A program made the translations under genes and the position numbers. Shown here in pieces: positions 6,243-13,983 of a DNA stretch of 16,916 bases. Under the pieces are notes generated by a model. The model did not search any database. It was given only the letters and a program-made list of their open reading frames with translations, and was not told the origin of the DNA. Origin of the DNA: VYDC01 sp034420495 (GTDB taxonomy: Bacteria > Chloroflexota > Dehalococcoidia > UBA2979); NCBI GenBank assembly GCA_034420495.1, contig DAOULG010000190.1:1-16916 (forward strand), in the 5' to 3' direction. Positions within the stretch are counted from its first letter, which is position 1, and every line of letters starts with the position of its first letter.

Positions 6243-7426
6243 GTCGTTGGGGGCTCTTCTGGGTGGAGCGCGAGTCCTTCGATCCCAAGTCTCTTCCTGA
6301 GCTCGCGGGGGGTGCACACCCCGCCTCATACAGAGGCCCCGTCCAGCTCGTATCCGATGTCGCTCAGACGATCGCCCCTCTGCGGCGCTCTCGCACTGGC
6401 GAACTCGTGGTCACCCCGCGGAGTATCGACCAGTCCACAGGACGGATCACACGACTCTTCGAGTCCCAATCAGGGCTAGTGCAGCGCGTCGAGGTCGACG
6501 GACTAGCCCCCGGTGATGTCCTCGTGCCGGCGGCCGGTGGGCTCTGTCACCTCGTAGACAGCCAGAGCGCTGAACTGGCGTTCTCGTCGAGGTTCGTGGC
6601 GCTGCGACCTCACTCTGTATCGGGGCTGATGCTGTGGGCGCTGCTGTCCTCTCGCTGGGGAATCCGGGCACGTCGATCGGCCGCTCCGGCGATGTCTCGG
6701 TCTCTCTCCCCAAGCACGCTCGGCTCCGTCCGGATTCCCAGTCTCGGCCAAGGCGACCTCCCGGATAGTCTCCACCTCTCGCCGCCCCACGATCGGTTGG
6801 TCAGACTCCTTCCCGAGCCATCCGTGGCTCTCGAGCGAGAAGGCTCCGAGTCGAGCCATTGGCGCACAGTCCACCTGCAGGCGACGGATGCTTGGGACCC
6901 GCGAGTCCTCGACACAGTCACCATCACTGGGCCGCGCCGGCAAATCCGAGAGTTCGCCGATGTCACGGCGGCGAGGGGCGTAGCGAAACGTCATCAGCTT
7001 GCCGGTCCTGTTGGCGGGTCACTGCCCATGCTCTCGGCGCGCGACGTGAGCATCGGGGCGAGCGCGACAACGTGGGCTCCGAGGGACCTCGTAGCGACGG
7101 TCGCCGAACCAGGAGACATCGTCGTCACCAGCATCGGGCGCCGCCACCGAGTCGCCCTCGTCGACCACGAACTAGCGGTCGGCTCTCAGCTACTCGTCGT
7201 CCACTGCGGGGACCCTCAAGTAGGCCACGCCCTTGCCTCGTATCTCGACAGTCCGGAGGGACGCAAGAGGCTCGGCGGACTTGAGGGCGGATCCGTCTTG
7301 CGGCGAGTACCCGCGGCAGCGCTGGCCGGGCTAGAGGTGCCCTGGCCCCTGCGAGACGGGGAGTTCGAGGCCGGGAATCGCAGGGAACTCGCTGACAGGA
7401 TCGCCAAGGAGCTGCCTTGGCACTAG
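6239..7426 (+). CDS. HsdS-like DNA specificity protein
   Basis: 395 residues, beginning in a 4-base overlap with the methylase stop. The sequence is divergent, but the architecture suggests two target-recognition halves. The first (about 35-175) has VEVDGLAPGDVLVPAAGG, a FVALRP strand and LLSSRWGIRARR followed by LGSVRIPSL. The second (about 230-380) has LPMLSARDVSIG, VAEPGDIVVTSIGR, SQLLVVHC, ALASYLDSPEGRKRL and VLRRVPAAALAGLEVPWP. The pattern of 'GD(V/I)(L/V)' strand, 'L..YL.S..G...L' helix and closing 'L..L.(V/I)P.P' is typical of HsdS and BcgIB repeats. It would direct the upstream nuclease-methylase to its DNA sequence. There is no catalytic motif. The long conserved central helices of classical HsdS are not obvious, so the call rests on motifs and position. 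Confidence 0.65.
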   Translation: MSRWGLFWVERESFDPKSLPELAGGAHPASYRGPVQLVSDVAQTIAPLRRSRTGELVVTPRSIDQSTGRITRLFESQSGLVQRVEVDGLAPGDVLVPAAGGLCHLVDSQSAELAFSSRFVALRPHSVSGLMLWALLSSRWGIRARRSAAPAMSRSLSPSTLGSVRIPSLGQGDLPDSLHLSPPHDRLVRLLPEPSVALEREGSESSHWRTVHLQATDAWDPRVLDTVTITGPRRQIREFADVTAARGVAKRHQLAGPVGGSLPMLSARDVSIGASATTWAPRDLVATVAEPGDIVVTSIGRRHRVALVDHELAVGSQLLVVHCGDPQVGHALASYLDSPEGRKRLGGLEGGSVLRRVPAAALAGLEVPWPLRDGEFEAGNRRELADRIAKELPWH

Positions 7427-8274
7427 GCTGCGAGCTGTCGCCGCTCGTCTTCAGCACGCTCTATGAGGGAGTGCTGAACCTCGATTCTAATAGGTCCCTG
7501 GTAGCTTTCAGCGACCGCGCCGCGCAACTCCGTCTGGATGACACTTGGTTCCGATACGCGATCGACGCGTACCGGCGCATGGCGGAGCTCGACTACGCGG
7601 ACATGCACACGAACCACTCCCTGCTGGCAACATGGCTGCTCGCTGGTGAGAGACGGAACGACAAGGTGACGAGCGCGGAACTGGACGCCGACCTCGCCGC
7701 GCTCCCCACGAAGGACGCCGGACGCAACGCAGTACTCAGATGTTGGACTCTGGGCAAGGTGGCATTGGCACCCGACCAATGGGGCCCGCGCGCGCTCGCT
7801 GTGCCGGCCTGTCCGCCTGCCGATCCCAATGTGACCGCTGCCTACGAGGGGCTGATCCGTCACGCTACGGCGCTTGCCGACCACGGCGAGCTCGGGGAGA
7901 TGGCGCATACGGCTGTCATCTTCAGGCTGTACGCCTTGGTCGAGGGCATCCTCCCGGACACGGGTCCGCCCGAGGCACGCTTCCGGGAACGGCTAGCGAA
8001 TGTCCGAAGCATCCTCACTCCTAACGAGGCGGACACTTGGCGTGCCGGCGCGGAGCACCTCTACCACCCGCGGAATGTGATGACACACCTGCACCAAGGG
8101 GGAAGCCCAACCAGCTTCAGCAACTATGCGAGCGAGTACGATGCCGTCGACTCGGTGCGGGATCCCGCCCTCGCCTGCGCGCTCTTGGTGTTCGACCAGA
8201 TCAGTCTCGAGCAGAGCGAGGCTCCCGGACCTGGAGTGATCGCTGCGGTCGAGCACGACATCGACATGGTGTGA
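7417..8274 (+). CDS. Third operon protein with HEPN-type RNxxxH motif
   Basis: 285 residues, not recognised as a whole. It starts at TTG 7417, which is supported by AAGGAG at 7406-7411 five bases upstream, and overlaps the specificity gene by 10 bases, so it belongs to the same operon. The protein looks all-helical. Residues about 165-265 resemble a HEPN domain: an N-terminal helix HTAVIFRLYALVEGIL, then AEHLYHPRNVMTHLHQGG with R219-N220-x3-H224, the signature of HEPN ribonucleases, then a final helix ACALLVFDQISLEQ. HEPN proteins in defence loci often cut RNA or act with a nucleotidyltransferase partner; no partner of that sort is seen here. An effector or an accessory subunit of the restriction-like complex is possible. 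The domain call depends on one motif in a helical context. Confidence 0.6.
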   Translation: MALGCELSPLVFSTLYEGVLNLDSNRSLVAFSDRAAQLRLDDTWFRYAIDAYRRMAELDYADMHTNHSLLATWLLAGERRNDKVTSAELDADLAALPTKDAGRNAVLRCWTLGKVALAPDQWGPRALAVPACPPADPNVTAAYEGLIRHATALADHGELGEMAHTAVIFRLYALVEGILPDTGPPEARFRERLANVRSILTPNEADTWRAGAEHLYHPRNVMTHLHQGGSPTSFSNYASEYDAVDSVRDPALACALLVFDQISLEQSEAPGPGVIAAVEHDIDMV

Positions 8275-8575
8275 CGTTGGGTCACTCGGCACGCCACGAG
8301 TTCATGGCGTTCCCATCGTGGAGTAGGCAGGTCTGCATCCCTCACAGTGACCTGCCCTTCACCCAGCGGTGGGACCCTTGCGGCGATAGAACACGTGGCC
8401 GCTCCGTCGGGAGCCATCCCGGTCAAGTCGGCGACGCTACATGGCGACACGACTAGACTTAGACGAGACGACCGGCAGGGGAGAGTTCCTCGGAGCTCTC
8501 CTGACTTGAGCCGAGCCCCTGCTCCCGTAGGCGAGGTCGCCTCGCGTAGGGCGAGAATACCGCGAGCGCAGACAA
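8275..8575. other. Intergenic region before the methyltransferase gene
   Basis: 300 bases without a convincing gene. It contains a small hairpin overlapping the preceding stop (GTGAC 8271-8275, GTCAC 8281-8285), a possible -10 TAGACT (8454-8459) and a hairpin in the putative leader (GGAGAG 8480-8485 with CTCTCC 8496-8501). Confidence 0.5.
8454..8459 (+). promoter_or_regulatory. Possible -10 element of the methyltransferase gene
   Basis: TAGACT is a strong actinobacterial -10, but the -35 position (GCGACG) is poor. A start near 8466 would give a leader of about 110 bases containing the hairpin at 8480-8501. Confidence 0.35.
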
Positions 8576-11500
8576 ATGCCCATCCGTGACCGTGACGACG
8601 CAGAAGAAGTTGAGACCGGGATCGCTCGCGCGTTCGGCACGGCGCCCGATGAACGCGCGGCTGCGATCCGGCGACTGTTCGTCGAGGCGCTCGACTTCAA
8701 CCCGGCACGAGGGCAGGTGGTTCTGGCCAGCGCTCCATCCGCCGTCGACCCGCCCGGCGTCGCCGAACGCATCGCGTCGCTCGATGGCGTGCATGTGCTG
8801 CATGTCTCCCTAGCGACCGGCGCTGTACGAAAGGCGGATGTGATCGCAGCCGCTCGGCGCGTCGCCGATGAGCTGAGCGACAACCTAGTTCTTGCGGTCA
8901 CCAACGTGGACGGTAGCCAGTTGCATCTCGTCCGGCCCGATCTTGCGGGAGCGCGGCCTACGCTCCGGCGCATTGTCATGGAGCGCGGCGATCACCACTG
9001 GCGCACCGCCGTCGAACAAATCGCGAGCATCTATTGGCGCTACCGCGACACGGGCAGGCTCCCGGACGCGCTCCGCGGGGCTTTTGATGTCGAGCCGGTA
9101 ACAGAGCGTTTCTTCGTCGACTACAAGAGGGTTTTTGAGCAGGCAGAGAAGAGCGTCATCGGCTTCGGCGACGGCGATAGGGGGAGGGCCGACAAGCGGC
9201 TGTTCGTCCAGACCGTGTTCAACCGGCTCATGTTTGTCTACTTCCTCCAGCGCAAGGGCTGGCTCGACTTCCGCGGGCACACGAACTACCTGCGAGCGTT
9301 GTGGGACGACTACACCCAGACACCCGATAGAGCGGAGACCGACAATTTCTACGCCAGCCGACTCAGGACCCTCTTCTTTTTGGGGCTCAACAACCCAGCT
9401 TCCCACGACGACCCGTTGATCGGAAACGTTCCGTTCCTCAACGGCGGCCTGTTTGAGGAGGGCTGCCTCGACAAGCGCGAGGGCGTCATCGTCCCTGATG
9501 AGGCTATCGAGGCCGTGCTGACGGAGCTGTTCGACAGGTTCAACTTCACCGTGATGGAGTCCACGCCGTTTGATATCGAGGTGGCGGTAGACCCCGAAAT
9601 GCTAGGGAAGGTGTTCGAGAAGCTGGTGACCGGCCGCAAGGAGTCCGGTTCCTACTACACCCCGCGGCACGTCGTGTCGTTCATGTGCCGCGAGGCCCTC
9701 AAGGGGTACCTAGATGCGTCCGGCTCCAGCCTGACGCGCGAGGTGATCGCATCGTTCGTGGACGAACACCGCACCGAGGGGATCGACGTAGCGGCGGCGC
9801 GACGGGTAGCAACGGCGCTGGGCAAGGTCACGGTAGTCGACCCGGCGTGTGGGTCAGGTGCGTACCTGCTCGGAATGATGCAGGAGCTCGTCGAATTGCA
9901 GACTGTGCTCTTCAACGCAGGCGCGAACGCCAAGTCGCTGCACGATCTGAAGCTTGAGATCATCCAACGCAATCTCTATGGCGCCGATATCGACGAGTTC
10001 GCCGTCAACATCGCGAGGCTCCGGATGTGGCTGTCGCTCGCCATCGAGTACGAAGGCGCGCCACCAGTTCCACCGCTGCCGAACCTCGACATGAAGGTGA
10101 TGGAGGGCGACAGCCTGCTGGGACCTGACCCCAGCTCCGGCGTGGTCGCACGCGACGCAGCGAGCGCGCAGATGACCCTAGGCCGGGATCCCGCGCGCTT
10201 GGCGAAGCTCGACGCACTCAAGGCCGAATACCTGCGCGCGGAAGAGCCGGACCGGAAGCAGGATCTGAGGGACGTGATCACCACCATCCAGGGAGAACTG
10301 CGCGAGGCGTTGGGAGACGCATCCACCGTTCCGGCCGACTCTGTCGACTGGCGCATCGCGTTTGCCGAGGTGTTCGCGGACGGCGGGTTCGACATCGCCG
10401 TCGCAAATCCGCCCTACCGCCAGCTCCAGAAGGAAGGTGGCAAGTTGGCGAACACCTACAAGAACTGTGGGTTCGAGACGTTCGCGCGAACCGGCGATAT
10501 CTACCAGCTCTTCTACGAGCGCGGCTGTCAGTTGCTGAAGGCGGAACGTGGCCTGCTCGCCTACATCACATCCAACAGCTGGCTGCGCGCGGAGTACGGC
10601 AAACTCACGCGACGCTACTTTGCCGAGAGCCACGTGCCGCTGCGTTGGCTCGACCTCGGCAAGGATGTCTTCGCCAGCGCGATCGTCGATAGCGGCGTGC
10701 TCCTGCTCTCTACTGGCCCCGGCACAAGGAGCCCGTTCCCCGCGGTCGACATGGATCGGTTGCCAGCTCAGACGGCGATTCCACCAGCCAAGCCGCTGTG
10801 GGGCGAAGCTCGCCCCGACGGAGACATGCCGTGGAGCGTACTGTCGAAGGCCGAGTGGGCCGTGATGGACAAGATGCACTCAAAGGGGACACCCCTGAAA
10901 GACTGGGATATCGCGATAAACTACGGAATAAAGACCGGCCTCAACGAGGCCTTCATCATCGATAACGAGACTAAGGATGCGCTGGTCGCTGGGGATTCAA
11001 GATCGGCCGAGATCATCAGGCCCGTGCTGAGGGGCAAGGACATTCAGCGCTACCAAGCCGAATGGGCCGGCATGTGGCTCATCGACACGCACAACGGGTA
11101 CGACGATCTGCCGCCGATCGAGATTAACGACTACCCCGCCATCAAGGCACTCCTCAACAGGCACTACGAGAAGCTGGCGAAGCGGCACGACAGGGGCACC
11201 ACGCCGTATAACCTCCGTAACTGTGCTTACCACGCGGAGTTCTCCAAGCCAAAGTTGTTCTGGATGGACATGTCCCCTGAGGGCAGGTTCGCATACTCCG
11301 AAGACATGATGTTCTGCAACGACAAAGGATTCGTACTGTTCGGAGAACACCAGAAATACCTCTGCGCTCTTCTGAACAGCTCACTTGTGACTTGGATGGT
11401 GCGACACACAGCTCTGACCACTGGCATGGGACTCCCGCAGTGGAAGAAGTTCACTGTAGAACGCATTCCGGTCCCACGCATCAGCGAGGCAAGACAGCGC

Positions 11501-11701
11501 CCACTGATTGAACTCGTTGATCGCATTCTCGATGCGAAAGCGGCGGATCCGAACACGGATACGCAGGAGTTGGAGCGACAAATCGATCGCATCGTGTACA
11601 CAATCTACGGTCTGGCCGAGGATGAGATCCGGGCAACGACCGCTGATCCGCGGGCCAGGGCCTTCTACGAGAGCGCTTCTTCTACGAGAGAGACCTCGTG
11701 A
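8576..11701 (+). CDS. Eco57I/TaqI_C-type adenine-specific DNA methyltransferase, phase-variable candidate
   Basis: 1041 residues, a gamma-type N6-adenine methyltransferase. Landmarks in order: an N-terminal region without a clear D...ExK nuclease site; FNRLMFVYFLQRKGWLDF and PFLNGGLFE (about 210-300), as in Eco57I and PglX-type enzymes; SGSYYTPRHVV just before motif I VVDPACGSGAY (D422-G428); motif IV ANPPY (N611-Y614); and a TaqI_C-like recognition half from about 785 onward with TGLNEAFIIDNETKD, LRGKDIQRY, CAYHAEF and ERIPVPRISEA. The ATG at 8576 has only a weak ribosome-binding site. The last 250 codons have a second, divergent copy in inverted orientation just downstream, joined by an inverted repeat, so the recognition half is probably swapped by inversion. 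With the PLD-helicase beyond the recombinase it likely forms a restriction-like system. A type IIG enzyme or a BREX/DISARM-type methylase are alternative relatives. Confidence 0.9.
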   Translation: MPIRDRDDAEEVETGIARAFGTAPDERAAAIRRLFVEALDFNPARGQVVLASAPSAVDPPGVAERIASLDGVHVLHVSLATGAVRKADVIAAARRVADELSDNLVLAVTNVDGSQLHLVRPDLAGARPTLRRIVMERGDHHWRTAVEQIASIYWRYRDTGRLPDALRGAFDVEPVTERFFVDYKRVFEQAEKSVIGFGDGDRGRADKRLFVQTVFNRLMFVYFLQRKGWLDFRGHTNYLRALWDDYTQTPDRAETDNFYASRLRTLFFLGLNNPASHDDPLIGNVPFLNGGLFEEGCLDKREGVIVPDEAIEAVLTELFDRFNFTVMESTPFDIEVAVDPEMLGKVFEKLVTGRKESGSYYTPRHVVSFMCREALKGYLDASGSSLTREVIASFVDEHRTEGIDVAAARRVATALGKVTVVDPACGSGAYLLGMMQELVELQTVLFNAGANAKSLHDLKLEIIQRNLYGADIDEFAVNIARLRMWLSLAIEYEGAPPVPPLPNLDMKVMEGDSLLGPDPSSGVVARDAASAQMTLGRDPARLAKLDALKAEYLRAEEPDRKQDLRDVITTIQGELREALGDASTVPADSVDWRIAFAEVFADGGFDIAVANPPYRQLQKEGGKLANTYKNCGFETFARTGDIYQLFYERGCQLLKAERGLLAYITSNSWLRAEYGKLTRRYFAESHVPLRWLDLGKDVFASAIVDSGVLLLSTGPGTRSPFPAVDMDRLPAQTAIPPAKPLWGEARPDGDMPWSVLSKAEWAVMDKMHSKGTPLKDWDIAINYGIKTGLNEAFIIDNETKDALVAGDSRSAEIIRPVLRGKDIQRYQAEWAGMWLIDTHNGYDDLPPIEINDYPAIKALLNRHYEKLAKRHDRGTTPYNLRNCAYHAEFSKPKLFWMDMSPEGRFAYSEDMMFCNDKGFVLFGEHQKYLCALLNSSLVTWMVRHTALTTGMGLPQWKKFTVERIPVPRISEARQRPLIELVDRILDAKAADPNTDTQELERQIDRIVYTIYGLAEDEIRATTADPRARAFYESASSTRETS
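10940..10989 (+). repeat. Inverted repeat, left copy (inside the methyltransferase gene)
   Basis: Matches the reverse complement of 12359-12408 at 47 of 50 positions, with a perfect 26-bp core at 10952-10977 centred on an ATCGAT palindrome. It encodes LNEAFIIDNETKDALVA at the start of the recognition half. The core begins at codon 793, in phase with the codon boundary of the other copy. The three mismatches are all silent third positions. This is the likely crossover site. Confidence 0.85.
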
Positions 11702-12396
11702 GGGGTCAAGCCGTACAAGGCGTACACGAGTCGGTCGATCTCTACTTCCCACCCCGCGGTCGTGGCGTCTGCGTTGGTCGTCCTAGCTTCGATGATGCGA
11801 TCCACCAGATCAACGAACGGGCGCTGCTCAGCCTCGCTGATGTGCGGCACGGGGATGGTCGTGACGTACACCTTCTTCCACCGCAGCGTCCCCATGCCGG
11901 ATGTCGGAGCGGCTTGCTCGAGAAACCAGGACACGAGCGCCGAGTTGAGCACGGCGCAAAGAAACTTGAGCGCGGGGCCCGTCATGAGGAACGCGGTCGT
12001 GTCGGCGTAGAGTCCGCTCTCGTCGTACGCAAACCTGCCACGCCCGACCAACTCAATCCAGAGCAGCTTCTTCTCGGCGAACTCCGCATGGTAAGCACAG
12101 GTATCCTGCATTTCGAACCAAGCGTTCCCCGTCTTCTTTCTGGCTCGAGCCCCACCGGGAAGGTGCTTCCCCGACTGTTCCAGCCGTTGTCTTCCGAACG
12201 AGAGCAGCTGCCGCTTGACGGCCGGGTAGTCATCGATACTCAGCCCGAGAGCAGGGAAGGTGGCGATGAGCCACAAGCCTTGCCAGTCGGCCCGGTAGCG
12301 CTCGATATCCCTGCCACGGAGCACGGGCTTGAGGATCTCGGCGGACCTAGGATCGTCTGCGACTAGCGCGTCCTTAGTCTCGTTATCGATGATGAA
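10952..12396. other. Putative invertible segment carrying two alternative recognition domains
   Basis: 1445 bases bounded by the perfect inverted cores. It contains the current C-terminal half of the methyltransferase on the plus strand and the alternative half on the minus strand, tail to tail, with both stop codons inside. Inversion would therefore join codons 1-792 to 243 codons of the cassette, giving a protein of about 1035 residues in place of 1041, with no frameshift. The adjacent tyrosine recombinase is the natural candidate to carry out the flip. Structure and phase are seen; active inversion is inference. Confidence 0.7.
11663..11690 (+). repeat. 11-bp direct repeat in the overlapping tails
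   Basis: TTCTACGAGAG occurs at 11663-11673 and 11680-11690 (period 17). It lies where the 3' ends of the methyltransferase gene and the inverted cassette overlap. Confidence 0.6.
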
Positions 12397-12447
12397 CGCC
12401 TCGTTGAGACCGGTGACTACTCCTCGGTAAATCGCGTACCTGCGCAC
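11665..12447 (-). pseudogene. Silent inverted cassette: alternative C-terminal recognition half of the methyltransferase
   Basis: About 260 codons homologous to residues 776-1041 of the neighbouring methyltransferase, with no methylase core. Shared blocks are TGLNEAFIIDNETKDALVA, LRGRDIERYRADWQGLWLI, CAYHAEFAEKKLLWIE, TSGMGTLRWKKVYV, TIPVPHISEAEQRPFVDL and IDRLVYALYGL. The middle, where TaqI_C domains contact DNA, is clearly different. The first start-like codon is a GTG at 12447. The homologous reading runs a little further upstream (DPVVAQTV) to an in-frame TAG, with no ribosome-binding site, so it is headless rather than an independent gene. Its tail overlaps the methyltransferase tail by 37 bases in antisense. 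The reading frame is intact throughout, which argues for maintenance by use rather than decay. Confidence 0.88.
12359..12408 (-). repeat. Inverted repeat, right copy (inside the silent cassette)
   Basis: Reverse complement of 10940-10989 with 47 of 50 matches; the perfect core is 12371-12396. Read on the minus strand it encodes the same 17 residues and is in the same codon phase (codon 18 of the cassette frame begins at 12396). Confidence 0.85.
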
Positions 12448-12567
12448 AGTTTGGGCAACGACAGGATCTCCCGGCCTGGAGAGCTACGGTGATGTCCTCT
12501 TGGAACTACTGCGCCGAGTGACACTAGCCTCCGCCGCCGACCACGTGCGAGGAGACGGAGGCGTGAA

Positions 12568-13524
12568 ATGGAAGCACTGGCCACGATTGCTGACGGCGTG
12601 CAGCGAGAAGCGCTCTACGCAGAATTGTCGGCGAACACTCGCACCGCCTACAAGAAGGGCTGGGACCGATTCATCGACTACTGCGGCGCGGAGCAGATTC
12701 CAGACCCTCTGTCAGCATCCCCCGAACAGGTTGCCCACTTCTTCGTTTATCTGGCCACGCACCCGAGCCCTCGCAGCGGAATCGTCCTGTCGATGGGCAC
12801 GGTGATGCTCTACAAGAGCGCCGTGAACAAGAAGTTCGCCGAGGCGGGAAGGCCACCGCCGGCGAACCATCCCGTCGTTGGCTCGACACTCAAGGGACTA
12901 GCTCGACTCAAGGGCTCCGCCCCTCGCAGGGTGGAAGCGTTACGGGAGCACCAGATAGAGGCCATGCTGCAATCCTGTCCTGACACGTTGATTGGGAAGC
13001 GGGATGCTGCAATCATCGCCGTCGGATTCGCTGGAGCCTTGCGCCGCTCGGAGATGTGCGCGCTAGCGATCGAAGACGTCGAGTTCTTGGGCGATGAGAG
13101 CCAGATGTGGTTGACGATTCGCAAGTCGAAGACGGATCAGCAGGGGTGGGGGCAGAGGATAGCCGTGCAGGATGGTGACGGGATCCGGCCGATCAGGCGC
13201 CTCAAGCGATACCTGAGGAGCGCCAACATCACCGAAGGGCCACTCTTTCAGACGATGCGACGCGGCGGCCACCTGCGGGGGAAGCCGATGCACCACAGTG
13301 ACATCCCCCGCATTGTTAAGCACTACGCAGCTCTAATCGGCTTGGACCCCAAGGACATAGCGGGGCACTCGCTGAGGGCTGGATTCGTCACCAGCGCTGC
13401 CGTCCACCATGCCAGATTGGACAAGATAATGGCGGTCACCCGACACAGGAGTCCCTCCACCGTCATGGGCTATATCCGTGATGCGGATGCCTTCGCAGAT
13501 CATGCGGGCCAGGACTTCTTGTGA
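12568..13524 (+). CDS. Tyrosine recombinase (integrase/invertase)
   Basis: 318 residues. The N-terminal SAM-like core-binding domain includes SANTRTAYKKGWDRFIDYC (about 21-39). The catalytic domain has the complete set: R159 in GALRRSE, K186 or K188 in RKSKTD, H267 and R270 in GHSLRAG, H293 in TRHRSPST and the nucleophile Y302 in GYIRD. ATG 12568 follows GGAGG (12557-12561) by 6 bases. The enzyme cuts and rejoins DNA through a 3'-phosphotyrosine. The gene lies 120 bases from the silent cassette and about 8 kb from the tRNA, a position that suits a local invertase better than the island integrase, although an internal integrase cannot be excluded. It is transcribed away from the invertible segment and stays outside it, so the flip would not disrupt it. 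Confidence 0.93.
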   Translation: MEALATIADGVQREALYAELSANTRTAYKKGWDRFIDYCGAEQIPDPLSASPEQVAHFFVYLATHPSPRSGIVLSMGTVMLYKSAVNKKFAEAGRPPPANHPVVGSTLKGLARLKGSAPRRVEALREHQIEAMLQSCPDTLIGKRDAAIIAVGFAGALRRSEMCALAIEDVEFLGDESQMWLTIRKSKTDQQGWGQRIAVQDGDGIRPIRRLKRYLRSANITEGPLFQTMRRGGHLRGKPMHHSDIPRIVKHYAALIGLDPKDIAGHSLRAGFVTSAAVHHARLDKIMAVTRHRSPSTVMGYIRDADAFADHAGQDFL

Positions 13525-13809
13525 GTCCGGCGTGCGGCAACACCTATCGTCTTCGGTTGCCCGTCCGGCATCCCCTCTCGCCAGGCGTGGCGGTCACCGT
13601 TGCGCGGCCAGGGCCTGCGAGCCCCGTCCGGGCCGGTGATGACGTCGTCGTCGTCGGGGTTCCAAAGGAGTCGTCGCACCATTCCCCTGTCGCGGAGGCT
13701 CATGCTCACAGCAGGACATCACGGAGGCCCTGATGAGGAGCTGCAGCGTGGCGATCCGCGGTTGCCCATCGATAGCGGCACGCCAGGCCACCGTTGAGCT
13801 GTACGCTAA
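13525..13809. other. Gene-poor stretch after the recombinase
   Basis: About 285 bases with no convincing gene on either strand. The open frames are short and give proline/arginine-rich products without recognisable motifs. A run of four GTC triplets lies near 13642-13655. The right end may include decayed sequence from the PIN gene (ELYAKRLDR in another frame, about 13794-13821). Confidence 0.5.
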
Positions 13810-13938
13810 GCGTCTGGACAGACGTGGAGCCGCACGGACCTTGCGAGCTTCCTCGTCATGGAGGAACGGAGCGCCACCGAGACGCTCGCCTACGAGCGGG
13901 ACTTCGAACAGGCAAGCTTCACCGCCCTGCTCCGATAG
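13810..13938 (+). pseudogene. Remnant of a VapC-like PIN-domain toxin
   Basis: A 42-codon frame, closed upstream by TAA (13807-13809) and ending at TAG (13936-13938), reads WSRTDLASFLVMEERSATE and then LAYERDFEQASFTALLR. This matches the C-terminal part of VapC PIN ribonucleases, where an S-x-T-D turn is followed by SFVVM, a helix, and F-D-x-x-F-E-Q-A-G-F. The usual late acidic residue is E here. There is no start codon in a suitable place and the N-terminal half with the first catalytic aspartate is absent. A frameshift near 13822 may separate it from a short preceding helix. No antitoxin is seen. It is a degraded fragment, a common scar in defence islands. Confidence 0.7.
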
Positions 13939-13983
13939 GCCGAGCAGGAATCAGCATGTGACCCAGCGTCGCGGTGTAGCCCC

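Noticed and set aside
8576..9200. N-terminal nuclease domain of the large methyltransferase (type IIG)
   Set aside because: No clear D...ExK pattern could be found in the first 200 residues, so I did not assign a nuclease. A profile search could change this.
13521..13797. Short open frames on both strands after the recombinase, one vaguely AbrB-like (RAGDDVVVVGVPKE)
   Set aside because: The resemblance is a few residues in a GTC-repeat region. No start signals and no complete domain; it cannot be claimed as an antitoxin for the PIN remnant.
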